Shown here: piece after piece, positions 1 through 6,885 of the stretch | Position numbering within the stretch: position 1 is the stretch's first letter | Layout: every line of letters starts with the position of its first letter | Source of the DNA: Anaerolineae bacterium | GTDB taxonomy: Bacteria; Chloroflexota; Anaerolineae; 4572-78; NAK82 | Reading direction: 5' to 3' | Assembly (NCBI GenBank): GCA_030597485.1 | Contig: JAUVRU010000038.1 | Coordinates: forward strand, 1 to 10,017 | Length of the DNA stretch: 10,017 nt | The notes under the pieces: generated by a model | The model's input: the letters and a program-made list of their open reading frames with translations, nothing else | Told to the model about the DNA's origin: nothing | Database searches by the model: none | Program-made: the position numbers and the translations under genes

Positions 1-228
1 AGGATAATGTGTGGGTGTTCACAATAGAGACGCTTCCCACCCGATGTTTGTTCCAGCCACGCCGACATCGCGACGTTGCCGACCGAGAAGCGCCTTGGCC
101 CTCTGTCCTACTCCAACGTGTCGACTATGGGACGCGATAACAAACGGACAGAAACGTGATCCCGGCATCTCCCCCAAGAAGGGACTCGTGGGTGGACGTC
201 TTCGTGCCACAATGGTTGAGGAGATACT
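1..228 (+). other. Non-coding region upstream of the ABC importer operon
   Basis: No convincing gene is present here. One forward frame stays open from base 3 to a TAA at 138-140, but its translation resembles nothing I recognise. In particular it is not the C-terminus of a BMP-type substrate-binding lipoprotein, which often precedes this kind of ATPase gene. GATAAT at bases 3-8 resembles a sigma-70 -10 box, but its -35 would lie outside the window, so this is only a possibility. The region ends in the ribosome binding site GAGGAG (218-223), 5 nt before the ATG at 229. No riboswitch was recognised. Confidence 0.5.
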
Positions 229-1830
229 ATGACCGAAGCCTACCCCACCCCGGCTGTCGAAATGCGGGGCATCGTCAAGCGTTTCCCGGGCGTGGTTGCC
301 AACGACCGGGTCAGCCTGTCGGTGTCTGCTGGTGAGATCCACGCCCTGCTGGGCGAGAATGGCGCCGGCAAGAGTACCCTGATGAACGTCCTGTGTGGCC
401 GATACCAACAGGACGAGGGCCAAATCCTGCTGCGCTCCCGAGATACGGGTGTCCCTCAATTGGTGAATATCCGGTCTCCCCACGACGCGTTCGACCTGGG
501 CATCGGGATGGTACACCAACACTTCATGCTGGTGCCCACCCAGACCGTCGCCGAGAATGTGATTCTGGGCCTGGGCCAGCCCCGTTTCGTCCTGCGTATG
601 GGGCAGGTGGAGGAGGCAGTCATGGACCTCTCCCGCCAGTACGGACTGCACGTAGATCCGGGCGCCTACATCTGGCAGATCTCGGTGGGTGAGCAGCAGC
701 GGGTGGAGATCCTCAAGATGCTCTACCGGGGGGCCGACGTCTTGATTCTTGATGAGCCAACTGCGGTGCTGACCCCCCAGGAATCGGAGGAACTGGGACA
801 CACCCTGCGCCGCATGGCCGACGAAGGCAAGTCCATTATCTTTATCACCCACAAGCTGGACGAGGTAACCGCCTTCTCCGACCGGGTGACGGTACTGCGT
901 GACGGTAAGAATATCGCCACCCTGGCCACCGCCGACACTGACAAAGCCGAACTGGCACGGCTGATGGTAGGCCGTGACGTCCTGTTCCGCCTCGACCGGG
1001 CCGAAATCGAAGGGGAGGGTGGGGACACCTACGGAACCGCCATTCTGGGCGTCCAGAACGTGCAAGCCTTGAACGACAAGGGACTGCCCGCCTTACGCGG
1101 TGTTTCGTTGGAGGTTTGCAGCGGCCAGATTCTGGGCATTGCCGGTGTGGCCGGAAACGGACAGCGGGAGCTGGCCGAAGTGATCACCGGCTTGCGGCCC
1201 GTTGCCGGTGGCCAGGTGCTGGTGCGTGGCCAGGACCTTACTGACCACTCCCCAGCCGACTTCATCCGGACTGGTGTCAGTCATATCCCAGGTGATCGGC
1301 TGGGCGTCGGATTGGCCGGAAATCTGCCGCTCAGCGATAACCTGATCATGAAGGCCTATCGCCGCCATCCGCTTTCGTCGGGTCCATTTCTGCTGCGCAA
1401 CGCCATCGAGGAGTTCACCGAACGTCTCATAGGCATCTTCCAAATCGCCGCGCCCAGCCCGGTGACACCAGTCCGGATGCTATCGGGCGGCAATCTGCAG
1501 AAGACCATCCTGGCCCGCGAGATCACCGCTGGCCAGAGCTTCTCCCAGGACCAGGCTTCTCTTCTCATCGCCATGCACCCCACGCGCGGGTTGGACGTGG
1601 GTGCCACCGAATCGGTACACCGCACTCTGCTGGAACAGCGCGCTCAGGGTGCAGCCATTCTTCTCATTTCGGAGGATTTGGACGAGCTGTTGGCGCTAGC
1701 AGACCGCATCGCCGTCATCTTCGAAGGGGAGATCATGGACACCGTGGCCGCCGCCAATGCCGACCTGGAGCACTTGGGCCTCTTGATGGCCGGCGAGAGA
1801 CGACAGACTGAGCCGGGATTAGAGGATTAG
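229..1830 (+). CDS. BMP-type nucleoside ABC transporter, two-domain ATP-binding protein (NupO/YufO-like)
   Basis: This is the cytoplasmic ATPase that powers an importer of the Bmp/Nup (nucleoside) class. The 533 aa length matches fused two-domain ATPases of the family. Domain 1: Walker A GENGAGKST at residues 42-50, Q-loop VHQHFML near 95-101, signature SVGEQ at 152-156, Walker B ending LILDEPTAV at 172-180, and the H-loop histidine in THK at 207-209. Domain 2 has the degenerate P-loop GVAGNGQREL at 306-315, a canonical LSGGNLQK signature at 418-425, and PTRGLDVGA at 451-459. In place of the catalytic glutamate the second Walker B reads AMHPTRG. An asymmetric second site is usual in this family, so one hydrolytic site probably does most of the work. 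The ATG start has GAGGAG 5 nt upstream. The two permeases downstream complete the membrane complex. Nucleoside as substrate is inferred from family; a sugar or other small molecule is possible. Confidence 0.93.
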   Translation: MTEAYPTPAVEMRGIVKRFPGVVANDRVSLSVSAGEIHALLGENGAGKSTLMNVLCGRYQQDEGQILLRSRDTGVPQLVNIRSPHDAFDLGIGMVHQHFMLVPTQTVAENVILGLGQPRFVLRMGQVEEAVMDLSRQYGLHVDPGAYIWQISVGEQQRVEILKMLYRGADVLILDEPTAVLTPQESEELGHTLRRMADEGKSIIFITHKLDEVTAFSDRVTVLRDGKNIATLATADTDKAELARLMVGRDVLFRLDRAEIEGEGGDTYGTAILGVQNVQALNDKGLPALRGVSLEVCSGQILGIAGVAGNGQRELAEVITGLRPVAGGQVLVRGQDLTDHSPADFIRTGVSHIPGDRLGVGLAGNLPLSDNLIMKAYRRHPLSSGPFLLRNAIEEFTERLIGIFQIAAPSPVTPVRMLSGGNLQKTILAREITAGQSFSQDQASLLIAMHPTRGLDVGATESVHRTLLEQRAQGAAILLISEDLDELLALADRIAVIFEGEIMDTVAAANADLEHLGLLMAGERRQTEPGLED

Positions 1831-1882
1831 GGGATCCTTCTTGAAAGTGGATGAGATCCGTACGGCAAACCAGATTCGACTT

Positions 1883-1900
1883 CCCCAATCCCACTATCCC
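1883..1900. repeat. AATCCC-type low-complexity words upstream of the GxxExxY gene
   Basis: A short C-rich stretch contains CCCAATCCC (1884-1892) followed by TATCCC (1895-1900). The same nonamer recurs at 2355-2363 on the other side of the GxxExxY gene. The stretch is short and degenerate, so it may be chance, but related words occur in the array at 7627-7703. Confidence 0.4.
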
Positions 1901-1917
1901 TGGCAAGGAATGGAAAC

Positions 1918-2310
1918 GTGGCCAAAGGGCTTGAGAAGCACGTCGAGCTAACCCGGCAGATCATTGGTGCCTGCTACGAGGTGCACAACGTCCTAGGACC
2001 GGGCCTCGAGGAACGATTCTACCGCGATGCTCTGGTGCATGAGCTGGGACTACGCGGGCTTGGAGCCACTCGCGAGCGAGAGTTCTCTGTCGAGTACAAG
2101 GGGAAGTCCCTTGGTGCGCACAGAGTGGACATCATCGTCGAGGAAACAGTACTTGTGGAGCTCAAAGCGGTGACCGGCAAGTTGCTGGATGTTCACGTCG
2201 CCCAGACCATATCAGAGAGACACGTCAGCCGACTGCCGGTGGCTTTGTTGGTCAATTTCGGCGAGACCAGCGTACAGGTCCGCCGCCTGGAGGATCGTGG
2301 CGCAAGTTAA
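1918..2310 (+). CDS. GxxExxY protein (PD-(D/E)XK nuclease-like fold)
   Basis: This is a 130 aa GxxExxY-family protein. The eponymous motif is GLEERFY at residues 29-35, preceded by YEVHNVLGPG, which is typical of the family. The segment VDIIVEETVLVELKAV (70-85) supplies D71, E81 and K83 in the spacing of a PD-(D/E)XK nuclease core. Q96 and the LLVNFGE segment (111-116) also match the family pattern. The biological role is not established; a nucleic-acid-related function is inferred from the fold. The start is GTG with AAGGA (1905-1909) 8 nt upstream; the length and N-terminus fit the family. It lies between the ATPase and permease genes of an importer operon, where it has no obvious functional role, and it is flanked by AATCCC words. 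This suggests it was inserted into the operon. The usual aromatic segment after the AQ motif reads ISERHVSRLP here, a divergence from typical members. Confidence 0.88.
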   Translation: MAKGLEKHVELTRQIIGACYEVHNVLGPGLEERFYRDALVHELGLRGLGATREREFSVEYKGKSLGAHRVDIIVEETVLVELKAVTGKLLDVHVAQTISERHVSRLPVALLVNFGETSVQVRRLEDRGAS

Positions 2311-2352
2311 CCTGTACCTGAACCTGAAGCGGAGACTGGAAATGGAGAGCAT

Positions 2353-2371
2353 CTCCCAATCCCCAAATCCC
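2353..2371. repeat. AATCCC-type low-complexity words downstream of the GxxExxY gene
   Basis: CCCAATCCC (2355-2363) is followed at once by CAAATCCC (2364-2371), placing two AATCCC words 8 bp apart. The nonamer repeats the one at 1884-1892, so the GxxExxY gene lies between two direct copies. The stretch sits just before the ribosome binding site of the permease gene (GGAG at 2385-2388). Confidence 0.4.
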
Positions 2372-2394
2372 GGCTCAATCCGACGGAGTGGATT

Positions 2395-3525
2395 ATGCCT
2401 TTTTCAGTGAAGCTTGAGAAACGGTTAGAACCCTCTCAGACTATGGCCTATCTGGTGCCGGTAGCGTCTTTCGTACTGGCCCTGCTGTTCGGCGCTGTCC
2501 TGCTGGCGCTGGCAGGCGCCAATCCCTGGCACACGTACCGGGCCATGTTGGAAGGCGCATTTGGAACGCCCGAGCAGTGGCGGGCAGGCCAATTCTACAG
2601 CCTGACCGAAACCCTGGTCAAGGCCACGCCCCTGATACTCGCCGGCCTGGGAGTGTCGATTGCCTTTCGCATGCTGTTCTGGAACATCGGCGCCGAAGGG
2701 CAGCTGGTTATGGGTGGCTTCGCTGCCGGTGCCGTGGCTCTGTGGCTGCCGCCGATGTTGCCCGGCTGGCCCACCTGGACATTCCTGCCCATTATGGTGG
2801 TGGCAGGCATGATGGGTGGGGCGTTCTGGGGGCTCATTCCAGCAGTGCTCAAGGCCTATCTCAAGGTCAACGAGATCATCACCACCTTGATGCTCAACTA
2901 CATCGCCATACTTTGGGTGCAGTACCTGTACTACGGCCCCTGGAAAGACCCCCAGGGATATGGCTTTCCGGGAACCGCCCTATTCCCTGAGTATACCTGG
3001 CTGCCGCGTATCAGTGGCCGCCTTCATCTGGGATTTGTCTTCGGTCTGATCGCCGCCGCTCTCATCTGGCTGGTGCTCGACCACACTCGATGGGGGTACG
3101 AGATCCGCCTCATCGGCGAGAACCCGAGAGCGGCCCGATACGCCGGAGTCAGCATCGCCCGAAACATCGTGCTGGTCACGTGTATCTCGGGGGGACTGGC
3201 CGGGCTGGCTGGCATGGCCGATGTGGCTGGCATCTCGTACCGGCTGCAGCAGGGGCTGGCCGTCGGCTACGGGTTCACCGCCATCATCGTCGCCTGGCTG
3301 GCCAGGCTCAATCCGTGGGCCATCATCCTGGTTTCCATTCTTTTGGCTGCGCTGTTGGTGGGTGGAGACCAAATTCAGATCGTGATGGGATTGCCAGCCT
3401 CGACGGCATTGGTGCTCCAGGGCGCCATCCTGTTCTTCATGCTGGGCGGCAATATCTTCACCAGCTACCGGCTGCGCCTGGTACGATCCGTCCCATCCCT
3501 TTCCACGTCCGCGACGGGAGAGTGA
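2395..3525 (+). CDS. BMP-type nucleoside ABC transporter permease 1 (NupP/YufP-like)
   Basis: This is an inner-membrane permease of the BPD_transp_2 type, 376 aa, usual for the larger of the two permeases in Nup/Yuf importers. A transmembrane segment spans about residues 17-40, followed by the family segment NPWHTYRAMLEGAFGT and further hydrophobic helices near 78-95, 104-120, 130-150, 212-228, 256-280, 293-322 and 335-352. WNIGAEGQL (96-104) and KVNEIITTLMLNYIA (157-171) are characteristic. RLIGENPRAARYAGVSI (238-254) is the cytoplasmic coupling loop expected to contact the ATPase. The ATG start is supported by GGAG 6 nt upstream. The gene is separated from the ATPase by about 560 bp holding the GxxExxY gene, and from permease 2 by 4 nt. 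Together they should form the transmembrane pore. The substrate is inferred from family only. Confidence 0.93.
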   Translation: MPFSVKLEKRLEPSQTMAYLVPVASFVLALLFGAVLLALAGANPWHTYRAMLEGAFGTPEQWRAGQFYSLTETLVKATPLILAGLGVSIAFRMLFWNIGAEGQLVMGGFAAGAVALWLPPMLPGWPTWTFLPIMVVAGMMGGAFWGLIPAVLKAYLKVNEIITTLMLNYIAILWVQYLYYGPWKDPQGYGFPGTALFPEYTWLPRISGRLHLGFVFGLIAAALIWLVLDHTRWGYEIRLIGENPRAARYAGVSIARNIVLVTCISGGLAGLAGMADVAGISYRLQQGLAVGYGFTAIIVAWLARLNPWAIILVSILLAALLVGGDQIQIVMGLPASTALVLQGAILFFMLGGNIFTSYRLRLVRSVPSLSTSATGE

Positions 3526-3529
3526 CCCA

Positions 3530-4486
3530 ATGGAGATCGCCCTCTTTGCATCCATCCTGACCATTACTGTCCGAGCAGGCACCTCGCTGATGTATGCTAC
3601 CATCGGCGAGATCATCACGGAGCGAGCCGGAATCCTCAACCTGGGTGTCGAGGGCATGATGATTATGGGAGCGGTCACCGCTTTCGCGGCCGCTTTTCAT
3701 AGCGACAGCGCGTGGCTTGGCGTGGCCACCGCCATGGTGGTGGGGGGACTGCTTGCATTGATACACGCCTTTCTGACCATCACCCTGCGCGCTGACCAGA
3801 CTGTCTCCGGACTGGCTTTGACCATCTTCGGCACAGGCCTGGCCAGTTTCCTGGGGCAGCGGCTGGGCCCTGACGGGATGCCTCTGGTGGGACAAGTAGG
3901 GCCGCGCTTCCATAAAGTGGCATTGCCGGTCCTGGCAGAAATCCCGGTGATCGGCCTTGCCCTCTTTCACCAGGACGTGCTGGTATACGTGATGTATCTC
4001 CTCGTTCCCCTGGCCTGGTATATCCTGTACAAGACCCGGCCCGGCCTGCACCTGCGGGCCATCGGCGAGAGTCCTCACACTGCTGATGCAATGGGAGTGA
4101 ATGTTATAGGCCTGCGCTACCTGTACACGGTATTGGGCGGTATGCTGGTCGGCCTGGGTGGGGCTCACCTGTCACTGGCCTATACCCCCGGCTGGACCGA
4201 GAATCTGACCAGCGGGCGAGGATGGATCGCCATCGCTCTGGTGATCTTCGCTACCTGGGATCCGGCACGGGCAGTCATAGGCGCGCTTCTCTTTGGCGGC
4301 GTGAACGCCATTCAATTTCGCCTGCAAGCAGCCGGCGCCACCATCCCGGCCGCCTTCTTGAACATGCTCCCCTACGCTCTCACCATCATCGTTCTGGTCA
4401 TCATCACATGGTGGGAGGCGTTTCGCAAGCGCGTGGGCGCGCCCGCCGCCTTGGGCATACCCTACATGCGCGAAGAGCGGGCGTAG
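3530..4486 (+). CDS. BMP-type nucleoside ABC transporter permease 2 (NupQ/YufQ-like)
   Basis: This is the second permease of the importer, 318 aa, the usual length for the smaller subunit. The N-terminal family signature TERAGILNLGVEGMMIMGA is at residues 30-48. A coupling loop RAIGESPHTADAMGVNV (176-192) parallels that of permease 1. YTPGWTENLTSGRGWIAIAL (218-237), followed by WDP, is a conserved family segment. Hydrophobic helices are spread throughout, and the C-terminus ends in a short basic and acidic tail. The ATG start lies 4 nt after the stop of permease 1, with GGGAG (3516-3520) 9 nt upstream, so the two are cotranscribed and probably coupled. The gene ends the importer operon; what follows is a gene-free gap. 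No substrate-binding protein gene follows it. Confidence 0.93.
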   Translation: MEIALFASILTITVRAGTSLMYATIGEIITERAGILNLGVEGMMIMGAVTAFAAAFHSDSAWLGVATAMVVGGLLALIHAFLTITLRADQTVSGLALTIFGTGLASFLGQRLGPDGMPLVGQVGPRFHKVALPVLAEIPVIGLALFHQDVLVYVMYLLVPLAWYILYKTRPGLHLRAIGESPHTADAMGVNVIGLRYLYTVLGGMLVGLGGAHLSLAYTPGWTENLTSGRGWIAIALVIFATWDPARAVIGALLFGGVNAIQFRLQAAGATIPAAFLNMLPYALTIIVLVIITWWEAFRKRVGAPAALGIPYMREERA

Positions 4487-4488
4487 CG

Positions 4489-4523
4489 TGTTAGCAATCA
4501 GCAGTCAGCCATCAGCAGTCAGT
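4489..4523. repeat. Heptamer array, left arm (AATCAGC-like)
   Basis: Tandem 7-bp units run AATCAGC (4496-4502), AGTCAGC (4503-4509), CATCAGC (4510-4516) and AGTCAGT (4517-4523), with a partial unit before. The constant part of each unit is TCAG. The array begins just 3 nt after the permease stop codon. Confidence 0.75.
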
Positions 4524-4703
4524 CGATCGAAGTATGTATCAAGTAGCTGACGCCGGGCACACGTATCGTGCAGAAATGTCATATGGTGCTACTTGTCGAA
4601 TCGTCTTTCGCCTTTCCGGCCACCCCCACTGCAAATTCAGGTCACCAGATCCCAACCCGCATGGACACGACTCCAATCACGATCTGCAACACCTCGTCTC
4701 CGA

Positions 4704-4731
4704 GCTGACGGCTGAACGCTGATTGCTGACA
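4704..4731. repeat. Heptamer array, right arm, inverted
   Basis: Four 7-bp units run GCTGACG, GCTGAAC, GCTGATT and GCTGACA. On the complementary strand these read as AATCAGC-type units, so this arm is inverted relative to the array at 4489-4523. Confidence 0.72.
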
Positions 4732-4753
4732 TCTTGCACATCGGCAACTCCCC

Positions 4754-4782
4754 TTGGAACTGGCCCAATATTGTGCTATCAT
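4754..4782 (+). promoter_or_regulatory. Predicted sigma-70 promoter for the radical SAM/TA/ligase unit
   Basis: A -35-like TTGGAA (4754-4759) and a -10-like TATCAT (4777-4782) are separated by 17 bp. The -10 box is preceded by TGC, giving an extended -10 form. Transcription would start near 4789, leaving a short leader of about 25 nt before the TTG start at 4816. The prediction rests on sequence only. Confidence 0.55.
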
Positions 4783-4815
4783 GGCATCAGTAATCATTGA
4801 CCAAGGAGTAGGCGA

Positions 4816-6195
4816 TTGGACATCCGGAGAGTTGTGCTCATTCACCCCGGGCGTGAGGGTCCCATATGGGGTCGCGGGAGCGGTGCGCCCTATACGCTGA
4901 TGCGACTGGCCTCCCTGGTACCGGAAGAAATCCCGGTCGAGATATGGGACGAGAACCTGACCCCCGTGGATCACAGACTGCGGCAACTCGGCCCTCACGA
5001 CCTGGTGGGCATCACCAGCAAGACGTTGGCCATTGAGTCGGCGGAACGGTTCGCCCGCATTGCCCACGAATGCGGAGTGCAGACGGTGGTGGTCGGCGGT
5101 GCGCACGCTACCCTGGCTCCTGAAGACGTGGCCCAGTGGGCCGATGTGGTGGTCACCGGCGAGGCTTATCGTACCTGGCCCCAGATCATCCAGGATTTCA
5201 CGGACGACGAACTGAAGCCTCGCTACCACGACAGCGAATGGTGTGACCTGGCCGGCGTGGCCCCCATCACCGACCGCGTCATCGAGATGATAGACGAAAA
5301 CCACCGCTACTGGACCCCTATGCTGGAGATCACCCGCGGCTGTCCACGCAACTGCTCTTTCTGCACCGCCATTCGGGTCAGCGGCAACAAGATGCGGCTG
5401 CGTCCGGTGGAGGAGATCGTCGACGAGATCGAGCGCCGACGCATCAAGCGCTTCTTCCTTACCGACGACAATTTCGGGCTGGCCTTTCACACCAATCCCG
5501 ATTACATTGAAGCGGTACTCAAGGCCCTGGCCAAGTTGCCCCTGCACGGTTGGACCACGCAGGCCGAGATGCTGATCAGCGAACACTCCGACCTGCTGGC
5601 TCTGGCCCGAGAGGCTAACCTGGACAAGGTCTTCCTCGGGTTTGAGTCCGTCAATCCGGACAACCGGCGCGAACTGGGTGGCAAGAGCAAGGGGCTTGTG
5701 TCCCAATATTTGGAAGCGATCAGGAGAATCCAGGCCCATGGCATTGGTGTGGTGGGGCTGTTTGTGTTCGGATTCGACCATGACACGCCTCAAACCATGA
5801 TGGACACCTGGGACTTCGCGCGCCAGAGCGGGTTGGACAGCGTGAGCATGACCATTCTCACACCTTATCCGGGAACGCCCTTCCGCGCCCAGTTGACCGA
5901 GGAAAACCGGTTGATGGACAGGCCGTGGCGTTACTACGACCCGGCCCCTTTGGCTTTCTGTCCGGAGAGGATGACCGTCGAGGAACTGGTCTCGGCATAT
6001 GCCTGGTTCTGTCGCCGGGCCTACAGTCCCCTCAACATTGCCCGGCGGGGTGTGCGGGTCCTAACCCGTCACTCGCCGTCACGCATCCCGCGCAAGTTGT
6101 TCGGCAGTTTCAGCACCGACTACGGCTACCGCAAGACGTTCGACTGGCGACACGTGGAGGGCAGCCGCCTGCTGAGTGCCTGGGGCTCGGGATGA
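4816..6195 (+). CDS. B12-binding domain radical SAM protein, function unassigned
   Basis: The protein is 459 aa. Residues about 5-130 form a cobalamin-binding-type Rossmann domain with VVVGGAHATLAPEDV (91-105) and VVTGEAYRTWPQII (112-125). The classical DxHxxG cobalamin-ligating motif is not seen, which is common in this superfamily. The radical SAM domain, about 165-370, has the cluster motif CPRNCSFC with C176, C180 and C183, then FLTDDNF (214-220) and FLGFESVNPDNRREL (273-287). The C-terminal region (about 380-459) is basic and of unclear role. Relatives include methyltransferases and enzymes of hopanoid, bacteriochlorophyll and natural-product pathways, so a methylation or ring-forming reaction is possible, but the substrate cannot be read from sequence. 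The start is TTG; AAGGAG (4803-4808) 7 nt upstream supports it strongly. The gene leads a unit that continues through the antitoxin-like gene to the O-antigen ligase-like gene, hinting weakly at a cell-envelope role. Confidence 0.88.
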   Translation: MDIRRVVLIHPGREGPIWGRGSGAPYTLMRLASLVPEEIPVEIWDENLTPVDHRLRQLGPHDLVGITSKTLAIESAERFARIAHECGVQTVVVGGAHATLAPEDVAQWADVVVTGEAYRTWPQIIQDFTDDELKPRYHDSEWCDLAGVAPITDRVIEMIDENHRYWTPMLEITRGCPRNCSFCTAIRVSGNKMRLRPVEEIVDEIERRRIKRFFLTDDNFGLAFHTNPDYIEAVLKALAKLPLHGWTTQAEMLISEHSDLLALAREANLDKVFLGFESVNPDNRRELGGKSKGLVSQYLEAIRRIQAHGIGVVGLFVFGFDHDTPQTMMDTWDFARQSGLDSVSMTILTPYPGTPFRAQLTEENRLMDRPWRYYDPAPLAFCPERMTVEELVSAYAWFCRRAYSPLNIARRGVRVLTRHSPSRIPRKLFGSFSTDYGYRKTFDWRHVEGSRLLSAWGSG

Positions 6196-6221
6196 GGGCG
6201 AGCGCGCAAAGGAGAGCAGAA

Positions 6222-6521
6222 ATGGTGGACGTACTTCCTGAGACTGTGATTCGCGTAGCTCAGGAACTACACCTTCCCATTGAAGGACTTATGACCCGCA
6301 GTCTCCGAGCCTTCTTGATGCAGGAGATGCACTCCGCACAGATGGACATCGGCGACCTCCAGGACAGATACGGTGTGGTCGATACAGCCGAGCTGCGAGA
6401 TCGCATTGAGAGACAGGAGATCAGCAGCCATCCGGCCTGGGAAGACGCCATGGAATGGGAACATCTGGAGGCCTATCTGGCACGAGTTCAGGACCTGTTG
6501 AATGAGATCAGCGATGTATGA
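6222..6521 (+). CDS. Small antitoxin-like protein paired with the TumE-family gene
   Basis: This 99 aa acidic protein has an N-terminal stretch, DVLPETVIRVAQELHLPIEG (residues 3-22), with the look of a short DNA-binding or dimerising module. A helical region follows, then LQDRYGVVDTAELRDRIERQ and a C-terminal WEDAMEWEHLEAYL (73-86). Small proteins of this design, with a kYg segment and a WED...EWE tail, are commonly found just before TumE-type genes. I therefore infer it is the cognate antitoxin and possible autoregulator; this is by analogy. The start at 6222 has AAAGGAG 7 nt upstream. An alternative in-frame ATG at 6192 overlaps the radical SAM stop codon (ATGA) and would add 10 residues but lacks a good ribosome binding site. 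The gene's end overlaps the TumE-family start by about 20 nt. Confidence 0.68.
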   Translation: MVDVLPETVIRVAQELHLPIEGLMTRSLRAFLMQEMHSAQMDIGDLQDRYGVVDTAELRDRIERQEISSHPAWEDAMEWEHLEAYLARVQDLLNEISDV

Positions 6522-6885
6522 TGTGCTGGCCTCGATTGCCAAGACGGAGTTCGGCGATGTTGTTACTGGGTGGGAGTATGTGTATCGCAAGGCAGCCACC
6601 CCTCTCAAACTCTGGCTGACGATCCGTGATGGCAGCTTCGTCGACATTTGGCTGAGCCCCGACAAGGAACGCTATGCCTATCACTGGGAACAAAGAGCTG
6701 CAAGGGGCCTCATACATCGACATGACAACGCCCCGGACCGTCCGGAGGTTGTTACGTTCCCCAAACATTTCCACGATGGTCAGGAAGACAATGTACGAGT
6801 CAGCTCGATCCCCGACGACGCTGAGCTGGCCGTGCGCGAATTCCTGTCGTTCGTAAGGTCAAGCCTGGAACGGAGCTCCGGTTGA
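6502..6885 (+). CDS. TumE-family toxin-antitoxin protein (DUF6516-like), putative toxin
   Basis: The 127 aa protein matches the pattern I associate with the TumE (DUF6516) family: YAYHWEQ (residues 58-64), then HRHDNAP (72-78), then TFPKHFHDG (85-93). The conserved R73, H74, D75, H89 and H91 could be functional or catalytic, but the mechanism is not evident. The start at 6502 has AGGA (6490-6493) 8 nt upstream. A second in-frame ATG at 6514 would shorten it by four residues and reduce the overlap with the antitoxin-like gene to 8 nt. Either way the pair is translationally coupled. The stop overlaps the TTG start of the ligase gene. Placement within a longer operon, rather than as a free-standing cassette, is unusual for a toxin-antitoxin pair. 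I am fairly sure of the family, less sure that it acts as a toxin. Confidence 0.72.
   Translation: MRSAMYDVLASIAKTEFGDVVTGWEYVYRKAATPLKLWLTIRDGSFVDIWLSPDKERYAYHWEQRAARGLIHRHDNAPDRPEVVTFPKHFHDGQEDNVRVSSIPDDAELAVREFLSFVRSSLERSSG

Larger units (their letters stand above)
4489..4731. mobile_element. 243-bp segment bounded by inverted heptamer arrays, MITE-like candidate
   Basis: The segment fills most of the gap between permease 2 and the radical SAM gene. Its ends are inverted repeats: bases 4489-4516 pair with 4704-4731 at 24 of 28 positions. The interior shows no credible gene and appears less GC-rich than its neighbours. I found no clear target-site duplication. It could be a small non-autonomous mobile element, a remnant, or two independent repeat tracts in opposite orientation. 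Confidence 0.4.

Noticed and set aside
3..140. Forward open frame at the left edge, possibly the end of an upstream gene
   Set aside because: It is only 45 codons long, arginine-rich, and does not resemble a BMP lipoprotein C-terminus or any other family I recognise.
19..1065. Long open frame of 348 codons on the - strand across the ATPase gene
   Set aside because: It is antisense to a well-supported ATPase, its translation matches nothing recognisable, and long antisense frames are expected in GC-rich coding DNA.
2980..4168. Two long - strand open frames under the permease genes
   Set aside because: Both are antisense shadows of clearly conserved permeases, with Gln/His/Ser-rich translations and no motifs.
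4534..4722. Open frame of 62 codons within the repeat-bounded segment
   Set aside because: It has no ribosome binding site, its end runs into the right heptamer arm, and the translation resembles nothing known.
4642..5793. Open frame of 383 codons on the - strand across the radical SAM gene
   Set aside because: The sense strand carries clear B12-binding and radical SAM motifs with a good ribosome binding site. The antisense translation is Gln/His-rich without a family signature.
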